DNA of 64,000 nucleotides from Blattamonas nauphoetae. Its lineage: Eukaryota; Preaxostyla; Oxymonadida. Below, piece by piece: positions 52,190-63,356 of this stretch. The position numbers and the translations under genes were made by a program. Location of the stretch: positions 1 to 64,000 of the forward strand of contig JARBJD010000350.1 in NCBI GenBank assembly GCA_033064195.1. Reading direction: 5' to 3'. A model generated the notes under the pieces. It saw only the letters and a list, made by a program, of their open reading frames with translations. It ran no database searches and was not told the origin of the DNA. Each line of letters starts with the position of its first letter. The stretch's first letter is position 1.

Positions 52190-54380
52190 GAATGAAATGC
52201 AACATCAGAGCGAATGATTCATTATGTCAAAAAACAATAAGTTTAATCAACCTCTTCAATCTTCGGTCCAGACGACGATGGCGCTGCTCCACCTGATGGT
52301 GCTCCGCCCATGCCTCCCATTCCGCCCATGCCACCCATTCCTCCCATGTTCGCAAACTGGGACATGTCTGGCATCCCGCCCATTCCTCCTGGCATCCCAC
52401 CAGGCATTCCACCCTCTCCCCCTCCGGCTGCTTGGTACGCCTTCATCATGATCGGGTTCGACACGTCCTCAAGCTCCTTCTTCTTCGCCTCAAACTCTGC
52501 CTTTGGAATCGCTGTGTTCGAGCGGATCGAATCCAGCCATTCAATCGTTTCTTTCACTTTCGCGTCAAGGCGTTCTTTGTCTGCCGCGTCAAACTGCATC
52601 TTTCCTTCTTGCAGTGTGTTCCGCAGCGAGAAGGCCAGGCCCTCAAGCTCATTGCGAGCATCAATCGTCTCCTTGATTGCCTCGTCTTCCGCCTTGAACC
52701 TCTCGGCCTCGTTAACCATACGGTCAACTTCCTCCTTCGACAGACGGCCCTTGTCGTTCGTGATCGTGATCTTCTGGTGGCGACCTGAGCCCTTGTCTTC
52801 TGCTGACACCTGCAGGATACCGTTGGCATCAATGTCGAACTTCACCTCAATCTTTGGAACTCCACGAGGTGCTGGTGCAATCCCATCAAGATGGAACGTT
52901 CCCAGAAGGTTGTTCTGCTTGGTCAGCTTACGCTCTCCCTCAAACACTTTGATCTCCACTCCTGGCTGGTTGTCCGAGTATGTTGTGAACACTTCTGTCT
53001 TCGCGCAAGGAATTGGCGAGTTGCGGTTGATCAGGTTCGTCATCACGCCTCCGGCTGTTTCAATTCCAAGAGACAGTGGTGTCACATCAATCAGAAGCAG
53101 ATCGTCTCCCTTTGATCCAATCGTGCCCTTCAGAATGGCTGCTTGCACGGCTGCACCATAAGCAACAGCCTCATCTGGGTTGATCGACTTGTTCAACTCT
53201 CTCCCGTTGAACTTCTCACGGATCAGTTCTTGAATGCGAGGGATACGTGATGATCCTCCAACAAGCACAATCTCGTCAATCTTCGATTTGTCCAGACGAG
53301 AGTCAACCAGAGCACGTTCCAATGGTTCAATGCACATTCGGAATTGAGAGTCGCACAGTTGGTCGAACTTCGCTCGTGTGATCACTGCGTTGAAGTCCAC
53401 TCCATTGAACAACGAATCAATCTCAATGGCTGCTTGGGTTGAGGTTGACAACGCTCTCTTTGCGCGTTCGCAAGCTGAACGAAGACGGCCCACTGAACGT
53501 GCATTACCCATCATATCAAGTTTCGTCTTCTTCTTGAACTCATCAGCCATGTAGTGTGTCAGGATGTTGTCAAGATCCTCTCCTCCAAGATGGATGTTTC
53601 CGGCGGTCGATTTCACCTCAAAGATACCGCTATCCAAGCACAAGATCGACACATCGAGTGTTCCTCCACCATAATCAAAAATCAGAACATTCGTTTCTTT
53701 GTCGGATTTCTTGTCCAGACCATATGCAATGGCCGAAGCAGTTGGCTCGTTGATGATTCGAAGCACGTTCATTCCAGCAATAGTTCCAGCGTCTTTTGTC
53801 GCCTGACGTTGGCTATCGTTGAAATATGCTGGGCATGTCACCACAGCATCTGTGACCTTGTGTCCCAGGTAAGCTTCCGAGATTTCTTTCATCTTTCCGA
53901 GAATCATTGATGACACTTCCTCGGGTGAGAATTCCTTTTGTTCTCCCTTGTAGGACACTTGGAACATCGGTTTGTCTCCAGACCGAGACACAACACTGAA
54001 TGGCCAGTGTTTCATATCTTGTTGGATTTCTGGATCCGAAAACTTCCGTCCAATCATACGTTTACTGTCGAAAACGGTGTTGTGAGGGTTCATTGAACCT
54101 TGGTTCTTCGCGGCATCTCCGATCAAACGTTCTGTGGGTGTGAAGGCGACCCAGGATGGGGTTGTCCGATTTCCTTGGTCATTCGGAATAATTTCCACGG
54201 AGTCGTTTCTCCACACGGCCGAGCATGAATAGGTTGTACCCAAGTCGATACCAATAGCAGCTAAAGGTGCAGACATAATGTGATGTTGATTTGAGAAATA
54301 AAACTGATCTTTGGCAAAAAAGGATTTTCCGGCTGATCCGAACTATGGCCTTCCCAACATTTATTTCTGTGAACTGATTT
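52190..54380 (-). repeat. Left arm of a 2,191 bp inverted repeat (Hsp70 copy)
   Basis: Mirrors 54,624-56,814 at constant coordinate sum 109,004, with no gaps. Translations in all shadow frames agree in both arms, so the nucleotides are near-identical. The arm holds an Hsp70 gene, 104 bp of upstream and about 53 bp of downstream flank. Confidence 0.97.
52243..54276 (-). CDS. HSP70: Cytosolic Hsp70 chaperone, copy 1
   Basis: 677 residues, intronless. ATPase domain ~1-385: [14 protein letters not shown] near 9, [12 protein letters not shown] near 200, [11 protein letters not shown] near 340. Substrate-binding domain then follows with a helical lid and a [15 protein letters not shown] tail ending EEVD, the cytosolic/nuclear signature for TPR co-chaperone binding. 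It folds nascent and stress-damaged proteins by an ATP cycle. Identical in sequence to copy 2. Lack of introns in an intron-rich genome suits fast expression under stress or origin by retroposition. Confidence 0.97.
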   Translation of the reverse strand: MSAPLAAIGIDLGTTYSCSAVWRNDSVEIIPNDQGNRTTPSWVAFTPTERLIGDAAKNQGSMNPHNTVFDSKRMIGRKFSDPEIQQDMKHWPFSVVSRSGDKPMFQVSYKGEQKEFSPEEVSSMILGKMKEISEAYLGHKVTDAVVTCPAYFNDSQRQATKDAGTIAGMNVLRIINEPTASAIAYGLDKKSDKETNVLIFDYGGGTLDVSILCLDSGIFEVKSTAGNIHLGGEDLDNILTHYMADEFKKKTKLDMMGNARSVGRLRSACERAKRALSTSTQAAIEIDSLFNGVDFNAVITRAKFDQLCDSQFRMCIEPLERALVDSRLDKSKIDEIVLVGGSSRIPRIQELIREKFNGRELNKSINPDEAVAYGAAVQAAILKGTIGSKGDDLLLIDVTPLSLGIETAGGVMTNLINRNSPIPCAKTEVFTTYSDNQPGVEIKVFEGERKLTKQNNLLGTFHLDGIAPAPRGVPKIEVKFDIDANGILQVSAEDKGSGRHQKITITNDKGRLSKEEVDRMVNEAERFKAEDEAIKETIDARNELEGLAFSLRNTLQEGKMQFDAADKERLDAKVKETIEWLDSIRSNTAIPKAEFEAKKKELEDVSNPIMMKAYQAAGGGEGGMPGGMPGGMGGMPDMSQFANMGGMGGMGGMGGMGGAPSGGAAPSSSGPKIEEVD

Positions 54381-54623
54381 AACCGAATCGGTCTTATCCC
54401 TCCCATTCACCTCCTTTTTAACTCATCACGTAAATTACCTCGTGATCTATCAAATATATTTTTCGATAAACTTTTTTTTACTCTCGTAAAACCGGATGTG
54501 ATGCTTCTTCCACTTTCACTTTCGACTCTCGAGGACAATCAACAAATCTGTTGTGAAATTTTGCTTAAGGGAACAGTTTGCTCAGTATCAAGCTATATTC
54601 CCGCGATTTAATTAGCTCCATAC
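54381..54623. promoter_or_regulatory. Unique spacer between divergent Hsp70 genes
   Basis: 243 bases between the palindrome arms. Together with 104 bp of identical flank on each side it forms a 451 bp divergent promoter region. No clear heat-shock element (arrays of nGAAn) was recognised by eye. A polypyrimidine run around 54,510-54,530 is the only striking motif. Confidence 0.5.
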
Positions 54624-56814
54624 AAATCAGTTCACAGAAATAAATGTTGGGAAGGCCATAGTTCGGATCAGCCGGAAAATCCTTTTTTGCCAAAGATCAG
54701 TTTTATTTCTCAAATCAACATCACATTATGTCTGCACCTTTAGCTGCTATTGGTATCGACTTGGGTACAACCTATTCATGCTCGGCCGTGTGGAGAAACG
54801 ACTCCGTGGAAATTATTCCGAATGACCAAGGAAATCGGACAACCCCATCCTGGGTCGCCTTCACACCCACAGAACGTTTGATCGGAGATGCCGCGAAGAA
54901 CCAAGGTTCAATGAACCCTCACAACACCGTTTTCGACAGTAAACGTATGATTGGACGGAAGTTTTCGGATCCAGAAATCCAACAAGATATGAAACACTGG
55001 CCATTCAGTGTTGTGTCTCGGTCTGGAGACAAACCGATGTTCCAAGTGTCCTACAAGGGAGAACAAAAGGAATTCTCACCCGAGGAAGTGTCATCAATGA
55101 TTCTCGGAAAGATGAAAGAAATCTCGGAAGCTTACCTGGGACACAAGGTCACAGATGCTGTGGTGACATGCCCAGCATATTTCAACGATAGCCAACGTCA
55201 GGCGACAAAAGACGCTGGAACTATTGCTGGAATGAACGTGCTTCGAATCATCAACGAGCCAACTGCTTCGGCCATTGCATATGGTCTGGACAAGAAATCC
55301 GACAAAGAAACGAATGTTCTGATTTTTGATTATGGTGGAGGAACACTCGATGTGTCGATCTTGTGCTTGGATAGCGGTATCTTTGAGGTGAAATCGACCG
55401 CCGGAAACATCCATCTTGGAGGAGAGGATCTTGACAACATCCTGACACACTACATGGCTGATGAGTTCAAGAAGAAGACGAAACTTGATATGATGGGTAA
55501 TGCACGTTCAGTGGGCCGTCTTCGTTCAGCTTGCGAACGCGCAAAGAGAGCGTTGTCAACCTCAACCCAAGCAGCCATTGAGATTGATTCGTTGTTCAAT
55601 GGAGTGGACTTCAACGCAGTGATCACACGAGCGAAGTTCGACCAACTGTGCGACTCTCAATTCCGAATGTGCATTGAACCATTGGAACGTGCTCTGGTTG
55701 ACTCTCGTCTGGACAAATCGAAGATTGACGAGATTGTGCTTGTTGGAGGATCATCACGTATCCCTCGCATTCAAGAACTGATCCGTGAGAAGTTCAACGG
55801 GAGAGAGTTGAACAAGTCGATCAACCCAGATGAGGCTGTTGCTTATGGTGCAGCCGTGCAAGCAGCCATTCTGAAGGGCACGATTGGATCAAAGGGAGAC
55901 GATCTGCTTCTGATTGATGTGACACCACTGTCTCTTGGAATTGAAACAGCCGGAGGCGTGATGACGAACCTGATCAACCGCAACTCGCCAATTCCTTGCG
56001 CGAAGACAGAAGTGTTCACAACATACTCGGACAACCAGCCAGGAGTGGAGATCAAAGTGTTTGAGGGAGAGCGTAAGCTGACCAAGCAGAACAACCTTCT
56101 GGGAACGTTCCATCTTGATGGGATTGCACCAGCACCTCGTGGAGTTCCAAAGATTGAGGTGAAGTTCGACATTGATGCCAACGGTATCCTGCAGGTGTCA
56201 GCAGAAGACAAGGGCTCAGGTCGCCACCAGAAGATCACGATCACGAACGACAAGGGCCGTCTGTCGAAGGAGGAAGTTGACCGTATGGTTAACGAGGCCG
56301 AGAGGTTCAAGGCGGAAGACGAGGCAATCAAGGAGACGATTGATGCTCGCAATGAGCTTGAGGGCCTGGCCTTCTCGCTGCGGAACACACTGCAAGAAGG
56401 AAAGATGCAGTTTGACGCGGCAGACAAAGAACGCCTTGACGCGAAAGTGAAAGAAACGATTGAATGGCTGGATTCGATCCGCTCGAACACAGCGATTCCA
56501 AAGGCAGAGTTTGAGGCGAAGAAGAAGGAGCTTGAGGACGTGTCGAACCCGATCATGATGAAGGCGTACCAAGCAGCCGGAGGGGGAGAGGGTGGAATGC
56601 CTGGTGGGATGCCAGGAGGAATGGGCGGGATGCCAGACATGTCCCAGTTTGCGAACATGGGAGGAATGGGTGGCATGGGCGGAATGGGAGGCATGGGCGG
56701 AGCACCATCAGGTGGAGCAGCGCCATCGTCGTCTGGACCGAAGATTGAAGAGGTTGATTAAACTTATTGTTTTTTGACATAATGAATCATTCGCTCTGAT
56801 GTTGCATTTCATTC
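54624..56814 (+). repeat. Right arm of the 2,191 bp inverted repeat (Hsp70 copy)
   Basis: Mirror of 52,190-54,380. The outer edge is 36 bp before the calnexin stop. Confidence 0.97.
54728..56761 (+). CDS. HSP70: Cytosolic Hsp70 chaperone, copy 2
   Basis: 677 residues, identical to copy 1, transcribed away from it. Perfect identity over 2.2 kb implies very recent duplication or ongoing gene conversion between the arms. Regulation is likely shared, because the proximal 104 bp upstream are the same on both sides. Confidence 0.97.
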   Translation: MSAPLAAIGIDLGTTYSCSAVWRNDSVEIIPNDQGNRTTPSWVAFTPTERLIGDAAKNQGSMNPHNTVFDSKRMIGRKFSDPEIQQDMKHWPFSVVSRSGDKPMFQVSYKGEQKEFSPEEVSSMILGKMKEISEAYLGHKVTDAVVTCPAYFNDSQRQATKDAGTIAGMNVLRIINEPTASAIAYGLDKKSDKETNVLIFDYGGGTLDVSILCLDSGIFEVKSTAGNIHLGGEDLDNILTHYMADEFKKKTKLDMMGNARSVGRLRSACERAKRALSTSTQAAIEIDSLFNGVDFNAVITRAKFDQLCDSQFRMCIEPLERALVDSRLDKSKIDEIVLVGGSSRIPRIQELIREKFNGRELNKSINPDEAVAYGAAVQAAILKGTIGSKGDDLLLIDVTPLSLGIETAGGVMTNLINRNSPIPCAKTEVFTTYSDNQPGVEIKVFEGERKLTKQNNLLGTFHLDGIAPAPRGVPKIEVKFDIDANGILQVSAEDKGSGRHQKITITNDKGRLSKEEVDRMVNEAERFKAEDEAIKETIDARNELEGLAFSLRNTLQEGKMQFDAADKERLDAKVKETIEWLDSIRSNTAIPKAEFEAKKKELEDVSNPIMMKAYQAAGGGEGGMPGGMPGGMGGMPDMSQFANMGGMGGMGGMGGMGGAPSGGAAPSSSGPKIEEVD

Positions 56815-56850
56815 AGCTTAGAATTTTCTTGAGTTTCAAAACAAAAACAT

Positions 56851-58662
56851 TCATTCGTGACGTGCAGGGGTTCGAGAATTGTTCTTTCGTTGTCTCGCAG
56901 AATTTTTCGTTTTATCCTGCTGAACAGGTGTCACCAAGTCTGCTGTCTTACTCTCGTCAGTCGGCTTTTGAGTTAAACCCTTCTCTTCTGTGAGTTTTTG
57001 TTGTGTGTTGTCGAAAGGTGTTGATTTGATTTGTGTCTGCTTCTTTGCACATTTCCTGCAACATACCACGACTAAAACGATCAAAACAAGAATCGCTATC
57101 GCTACGGAAGAAATCAGGATGATAAGCACCCTCCTATCTGTCTGTGACGCATCTAGGGCCAGATCCCATCCAATCTGCAATTTCCTGATTGGGTGTCGAA
57201 AAAAGCTCGTCGCCCAAAACCTCTTTCGGTCAGATTCTATCCTCTGAACCTTAGACTCGATTTCTTTTTGCTTGACTCGCTCCAAATCCTCCACATGAAC
57301 CGGCACCCACCGTTCGTTCTTCAGTTCCTCTGCTTTCTCCATGCTGTCGCCAATATATATATCTTCAACATGCACAGACGCGACATCCATCCTTCCAACA
57401 AACCCAACCCTCCTGATGTTCCCAATTGGGTAAACTGGACTCCCTTGAGGTTTCCAATCAGGATTCGGGATTTGTCTTGGCAAATATGGGCCTTTGTACG
57501 CTTTATTCGGAATCTTCCGTGGAATGAATGGCCCATAGTAATTTGGATTGGGGATAAGGCGGTCAACCCACTTGCCACATCCAAATCGCAGACAGTACGG
57601 GTTTCGGATGATTGGGACGTCCCACTCTCCGTCAATATCATCATTCCATTCTTCTGGCTTTGTTGCGTTTGGATCTGGGATGAATAGTGGTTCATTGTCT
57701 TTCCATTTCGGTGGCTTCGGGTAGAGAGGATCAGGGATGAATTCGGGAGCGTTTTCATCCCATTTTGGTGGTTTCTTATCCTTGGGATCATCAATTTCAG
57801 GACGTTCATCCCAATCAGCGGGTTTGATATCATTTGGATCATCTATCATTTCTGGGAGGTAGATTTGTGGTTTGAAGAGAGAAGCGTTCTGGAATGAGCC
57901 TTCTGTGAGGAGAGAATCATCTGCGTAGATGGAAAATGTTTCATCTGATCGAATGATTAATCTGAAGAAATGCGAGAGATCGTCTCTGGGAAAATGGAGT
58001 TTAGTCGTCATGTTGTGTTGATGCCATTTCTTTGTCTTTTCGTCTGCAAATCCAACACTAAAATGAATCTGAACAATACTAGATGAGAAACTGTGGGATA
58101 CATGTGAGGGATATGATGATTGATGCCCAAAAGCGAGTCTGATTGGGGTGTTTGCATCTAGTTCATATTGATCAAACGGTTCAGAATACAACTTGAGGAC
58201 AAGGTCGCACTCATGCCAGTTGGACACTTGAGAGTGGACGATATACTTGAAGAGTCATAAATGAGATAAGAAGGGCAAAAATTGGTGTGTGTGAGAATTT
58301 AGAAAGAATAAAGAGACTTGGACAATGAAATCACCTGAATTGTGAGTAAAATTTGTGGTCCTGGAGATCGCAAAGTCTTTGTTTGCACTGTCTGTGATTA
58401 ATCCTTTCGTGTTCGGAGAGAAAAAAGATGTGAGAAAAACGGCGTCATACCAGTTTTCTGGGTTGTGTTGGTCAGTTTTTCTGTTTTTCCTATCCTGAAT
58501 TTCCCTCGAAAGAAATCTGCTTGTGTTCTGACCCATTCAGTCCCGATGGATGACTTTTCGAAGTCATCGAAGAAAAATGTCTAAACCAGGATTTGTCTTC
58601 ACTGAACGATGGCAGAAAGAGACCTTACTTGAGACAAAAATAAAGAAAAAGGGAAGAATCAT
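56851..58662 (-). CDS. CNX: Calnexin, ER lectin chaperone
   Basis: Four exons on the minus strand: 58,662-58,624, 58,580-58,451, 58,403-58,318, 58,245-56,851; introns of 43, 47 and 72 nt are in phase. Signal peptide MILPFFFIFVSS comes from exon 1. An N-terminal lectin domain follows (TEWVRTQADFF, AISRTTNF, IVQYIVHSQ). The proline-rich P-domain (DPNDIKPADWDERP, IDDPKDKKPPKWDE repeats, then the second repeat type IPNPNYYGPF) holds the folding-enzyme-binding hairpin. One membrane helix (RVLIILISSVAIAILVL) and a basic cytosolic tail follow. It retains glycoproteins during ER folding. About 550 residues, the usual length. Confidence 0.92.
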
Positions 58663-58968
58663 GACAATCTCGAAGTGGATAGAAGAGGAAACCACAGTTT
58701 AGAAAAAGAAGTCTGTTGTGGCGAAAGTGTGCAACAAAGAATGAAATAGGTGATCAAATAAGAGTCAAATTATCTTCTAACAGCTCTGTTGACCTCAGAG
58801 AACCCAATCTCAAAGCATTCGATCGATTTCGCCCGCAGTAAAACATTTGCAGGAATGACCAAAGACAACTCAGTCCAATTCGAACAATTTAGTATTTCTT
58901 AAAGTCTTATCCTTAACTTTTATCCGCAATCCTGTTCGTCCTCTTCCTATTAGACTTCACTTTTTCGA

Positions 58969-59878
58969 ATGAGCGTCCATCCATCGAAACGACCTTACTC
59001 TGGATATGATCCCCTATCGTCTCAACGATCATCATACAGCCAATCTGGCTTTGATTTTTCGACCGAGAAGAGTCTGAACCAATCACAGAGACCTTCATTC
59101 CTGTCACAACCTCCGCCAACCCATCCTCCGTCGTTTGTCAGTCGTCCCAACGTTCAATACACATCTACCCAATCTCAATCATTCTCCCAGCCTCCATTAA
59201 CACAATATCCTCCATCCCAATCTCAACAATTCTCATCCAGTCAATCAACCCAACCCTCGTCGACTCGAAGTGGATTGTCCGAAATAAAGACGAATGAAAC
59301 GTTGACTACACTGACAGTGAATGAAGCAGTATCAGTTAAGATCAATGCTGATCGGACCTGTTCCCTACTCTCCTCACACACCAAACAGGAACGACCAATC
59401 ACAACTGTGGTATGAAACTTCACATTCTCTCCTCCACAGCTCTATTTCCCTTCTTTCTCTCATCTTTCTGTTTCATTATCTTCTTTCATGCTTCCAACCT
59501 TCATTTTCCTTCACAATCACTTCCATCTCTCTTCCCATCAATTCACAGGAACTTATTGGTCTCATTGGGAACGTCAAGTACGACGTGGCCGGAGGAGGAA
59601 ACGGGAGTGTCCTCTTGACCGTTATGGACGATTTGATCGGCGAAGGTGTAAAAGTCCTCGCATGGGTATGCATTCCTCTTTTTTCGTTATTTCTGCCTTA
59701 GCAACAGAATCATCCCAATTTTCCTTTTGGTTCAGGAAAGCGCTGTCGTTTCATTGGGACGTTTCAGCTCTTCCAACATGAAAAAGTTCTCAAGACATTT
59801 TGGGTGAATGAAATTGGACGCGATGAATACGAGTATCTGAGAGGAGCATCTTTGTCGAAATGGGTTGCGGAGGAGTGA
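58969..59878 (+). CDS. RPA2: RPA32-like single-stranded-DNA-binding protein
   Basis: Three exons: 58,969-59,409, 59,549-59,665, 59,702-59,878. The first 130 residues are S/Q/P-rich and disordered, like the phosphorylated N-terminus of RPA2. An OB fold follows: ELIGLIGNVKYDV, LLTVMDDLIGEGVKVLAW, then FIGTFQLFQHEKVLKTFWV and DEYEYLRG. The order of strands and the GTFQ-F---K-L--FWV pattern match RPA32. It would be the middle subunit of replication protein A, coating ssDNA. The C-terminal winged helix is missing, so it is short (~245 residues) and could alternatively be a Stn1-like protein. Confidence 0.6.
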
Positions 59879-60043
59879 CTTAAGAGCAAATTATTCTTGA
59901 CTCGATCACATCTCACAATCTTTTTTATTCTAAGTCAGAGATCATCCATAACACTCAATTCACATAGTATTGATTAATTAAAGTGAATTCGGTTCCTTGT
60001 GTAACAATTAATTGAGAGCCGTTTGTGACACCCATACCATCAA

Positions 60044-61170
60044 ATGGATCGACAGAAACCTGTCGCAAATCGCATTCTCGAACGGAAAAGAATCGAGCAT
60101 GAGTATGAACTTCACCAGAAAAGGCTGAGAGCCACTAAACCTTCCATAGATTGCCACAATAAAGCTAACTTTACCCATCTCAGAACACAAAGCAAGAAAA
60201 TGCAAATGGAAGAAGGTATGAGTCAAAATTCGAACTTAATTTACCTGCATTACTCTCCTTTACATCATTCACACCGTTTCTTCCATACCTATCGATGTAA
60301 TTGTGGTCATTCAAGAACAATGTTTTCACGTCCCTTATTCAGCTGATTCTTCAATTGTTATCTCTTTATTTGTACCTCTTGTCTGTTTAATAATCTTCTC
60401 TTCATCTATTTACTTCCCTTTCAGAGCGATGCGGTCAAATGGAACGCGACAATGCCATTCTTCTCGCAAAGATGAGCAAAATTGCCAAAGGAAAGGGAGA
60501 TGTGGATAACACCGAACCCAATCGTCACGGAAAAGAGTCTATGAACATTCATGTTCGTACGTTGGAACAAGACAAGATAGCAGCTGAAAACCAAGTCTTT
60601 CCCTTTCTCTGACCCATCATCCTCTTATTCAAGGCAATTGTCACCAGAATCCGCTCACGTCGCCCAAACATTCAACACAAACAATTTGATGATGATTGGA
60701 AAGAGACACAGCGTCTCATCGAGTCCATCTCACTCTACCCTCCACCCAACCAATCACAGGCTATGCATCCCACTGTCACCCAAAAGCTCGGAGCATATGG
60801 CGCATCTCCAACACGCAGAAGTACCTCAAGTGGAAGGCGGGGCGGAACAGGAAGATCTGGTTCTGGGTCACGTCGTCGTACAGGACGCTCGCCCGACAAG
60901 TTATCGACACGGCGGTCTCAAAAAGGAAATAAAGGGAAGCGCGGGAAGGGACAGGACGATGAAAATGGTGGCTTGAGAAAGGAGACAATGAGAACGGAAG
61001 AAGAGGATAATCAGATCAAAGATAAGACTGAAAATGAAGAAGGTAACGACGACGAGAAACCCAAGGAAGAAGATGATCAGGATCAACTTGGGTATGGTGG
61101 GGAAGAGGATGGAGAGGGAAAAGAAGGCGAAGAACAAGAAGCTGAAACTGTACCTGAGATTTCTCAATAA
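60044..61170 (+). CDS. CFAP97: CFAP97 (hemingway)-like cilium protein
   Basis: Three exons: 60,044-60,215, 60,425-60,594, 60,634-61,170 (introns 209 and 39 nt, phases match). The CFAP97 domain spans residues ~20-125: ANFTHLRTQSKKMQMEE, MERDNAILLAKMSKI, DKIAAENQAIVTRI. The last exon is basic then acidic, low complexity (RRGGTGRSGSG, then many E/D). The family is linked to ciliary axonemes in animals and flagellates, in keeping with a flagellated protist. Confidence 0.75.
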
Positions 61171-61511
61171 TGTAGCTCGATGCATCTTATTTTCTCATTT
61201 CATTTATTCCACTTTTGATATTCACGCGTTGTTCCTTCATCTTTTTGTCAATTATTCTGCTCTATTTGGAACTGTGACTCGAACCGTTTGTTCCAACAGC
61301 TACGAATTGAATCTTACATCAGATCGCTACGTATTCTGCAGAAGAACACTTTCGGGTTGAGTGCGCTCCAGAGAATCACAGAATCAAGTGACCTCTCCTC
61401 ATTTTCATCACATATTGAGAATAGTGACAACACGGAAAATGGAACCTCAAGTGAATGCAAATAATTGCGCAAGAAGGAAATAATAGCGAGAAATCAAGGT
61501 ACCATCTCAAT

Positions 61512-62080
61512 TTAGGGAGGTTTATCGAGAATTGGTGGGTTGTTTTCAACCTGTTGGAGTTTCTCCAGTTCTGCTTCAGCATCGTCCTGTGAAAAATGAC
61601 TAGTGAAATAATAACACACATCAGTCATCATATCCCTGGTGAATTTTCCAACCAGACGTTCGCTCAAGGATTGCGTTTTATCGATCTGGGAATTTGATAA
61701 TGACAGAAATAAAGATACAGAATCCAGATATTCATCCGTTATGCCTTCAATAATATTCAAATTTCTTTAAATCATACACTGAAAAACGCCACATACACAT
61801 TGTTCAGCCAAAGAACACTTTCTCTGGCAGTGGTCATTTGGGATGAAAAAAAAGTTGGTGAAAGCCGAGCCCATTCCAATACAATGATCTGACACAAGAG
61901 GATCATCATTTTGTAATAATCATTACGGCCAGCGTTTCCATGATTCAACTGCTGGATGGCGATTGATGCTTCGATGTCACTGATTTGTTTCTTGAGACTT
62001 TGGATCGCCTCACGCTTCGAGGGTGCCTTGGTTTGTGCGGTAATAGCCTTCTTGGCGGAGCCTTTTTCAAAGAGAGGCAT
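61512..62080 (-). CDS. Possible ESCRT-III (Snf7-like) or unrelated helical protein
   Basis: A spliced gene: exon 1 starts at the ATG 62,078-62,080. A likely 32 nt intron with a GTATGT donor lies near 61,770-61,801, and a second (GTGTGT...CACAG) near 61,588-61,620. The N-terminus (MPLFEKGSAKKAI, REAIQSLKKQISDIE) and the acidic C-terminus (DDAEAELEKLQQ then a PP tail) resemble Snf7/CHMP proteins, which deform membranes in multivesicular bodies. The middle (WARLSPTFFSSQ) does not fit that family, so the call is weak. Alternative: an unknown small helical protein. Confidence 0.35.
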
Positions 62081-62232
62081 ATTATGAGATGAAGAAAAGT
62101 GAAAAATTATATATGAGTAGATCAAAATCCCGCGACAGAAAGCCATCAATACCTTTCATTATTCCCACTCAGGATGGTACTCCGAGCTTAACAACGATCC
62201 GTTTGTTATAGCAAAAACACATGTTCTTGAAC

Positions 62233-62968
62233 TCAATCTACAAATTTCTCTCGATCCGAAAAGAGACCACAACTTAAAACACGAGTAGAATATGAAAAAA
62301 GGTGATTAATCGAGTCAGTGACCTGTGAAAGTAACGAGAGAACGTCAGGGAATGAATTATGTTCTGACCGGCTGGTGTCCTGCGACGCGCTGTTGGAATT
62401 GTCTGACTCAGGTGTTATGGGAGGATTCTGTGCATTTTTAGTATCTTTCACTGATGTTTCGATCTCATTGATCCTCCGATGCGTAATTTTCCTCGATTGT
62501 TCATTGGCAATGTTCTGTTGGTCTTTGAGAGATATTTTGGACATAGTTTGTTTGTTATCGATTCTTTTTCGGTCTTTTCTCCTTTTAACATGTGTTTTTC
62601 CTGGAATCACTTTTGTTTCCCAGTAAAATGGAAGTGGGGGGAGAGTGGTCGAATCTGGAGGGAGAGAACTGAACGGTGGTTCTGTTCTTCCACTACGCAG
62701 CATAGCGATCAACACGCGAGCATAATTATTGCGTGTCAATTGCCACTAGAACAATGAAAAGAGCAAAAGTTTAGACCTCGACTGGGCTGCTCGTTGATGC
62801 ATAGGACCCGAGCCTGGTCAGCCATTTGTCGGTTCTCACTTGCTGTTGTCGATCGTATGAGAGTGATAAGAGGCGAATTGTGCGGGAGAGATGTTGAAAT
62901 TCTTCGGAAAGTCGACTTTGATCATTCAGAAGGCGATTGTAGCGGATCAAAGATGGAGTCTGCTGCAT
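62233..62968 (-). CDS. DUF4485-domain protein
   Basis: Two exons: 62,968-62,777 and 62,745-62,233 around a 31 nt intron, phase 0. The first exon has a helical segment (LLNDQSRLSEEFQHLSRTI), then TDKWLTRLGSYA; after splicing come LTRNNYARVLIAMLRSG, TEPPFSSLPPDSTTLPPLP. This W-L--L ... R-N-Y---L--ML-SG--E-PF---PP---LPPLP layout is the DUF4485 signature known from centrosome/cilium proteins such as CEP112. The C-terminal half is basic and disordered. The start could lie in a further upstream exon. Confidence 0.6.
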
Positions 62969-63356
62969 TCGAAGATATTATGTGTATTTGACACAGATAG
63001 GAATTGTGCCGGAAAGTTGTGGCTGTGTGTGCAAATGTGCAGGAATGATCAATGAGAGGAAAAATACTGTACAAGGTTGAAGTGTGATTTGTCATATACA
63101 GAATATGATATTGAATGACGAATCATAACAGCTGGAGAGAATAGAGTCGATGATGAGTGAAAAGATGCTCGAAATGTGTTGAGAGAATTTCTCGGCCAAA
63201 AAACTCACAAGGATAGGAGAGATGCTTGATTTGCAGAGAAGAAGTGAAGAGAACAACGTGGTCTTGGTGAGAGACAAGTATGGTGGAACATCGGAATTAA
63301 ATGTTTACGAATTATTTATGGGCAGACATTTTTTTCTTTACTTTCTTTCTCACGTC

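Noticed and set aside
52310-53161. A 283-codon frame antisense to Hsp70
   Set aside because: It is a shadow of the GC-rich Hsp70 coding strand, mirrored in the second copy, with no domain or start context.
54277-54727. Heat-shock elements in the divergent Hsp70 promoter
   Set aside because: No array of inverted nGAAn units was visible by eye in the shared flank or the spacer.
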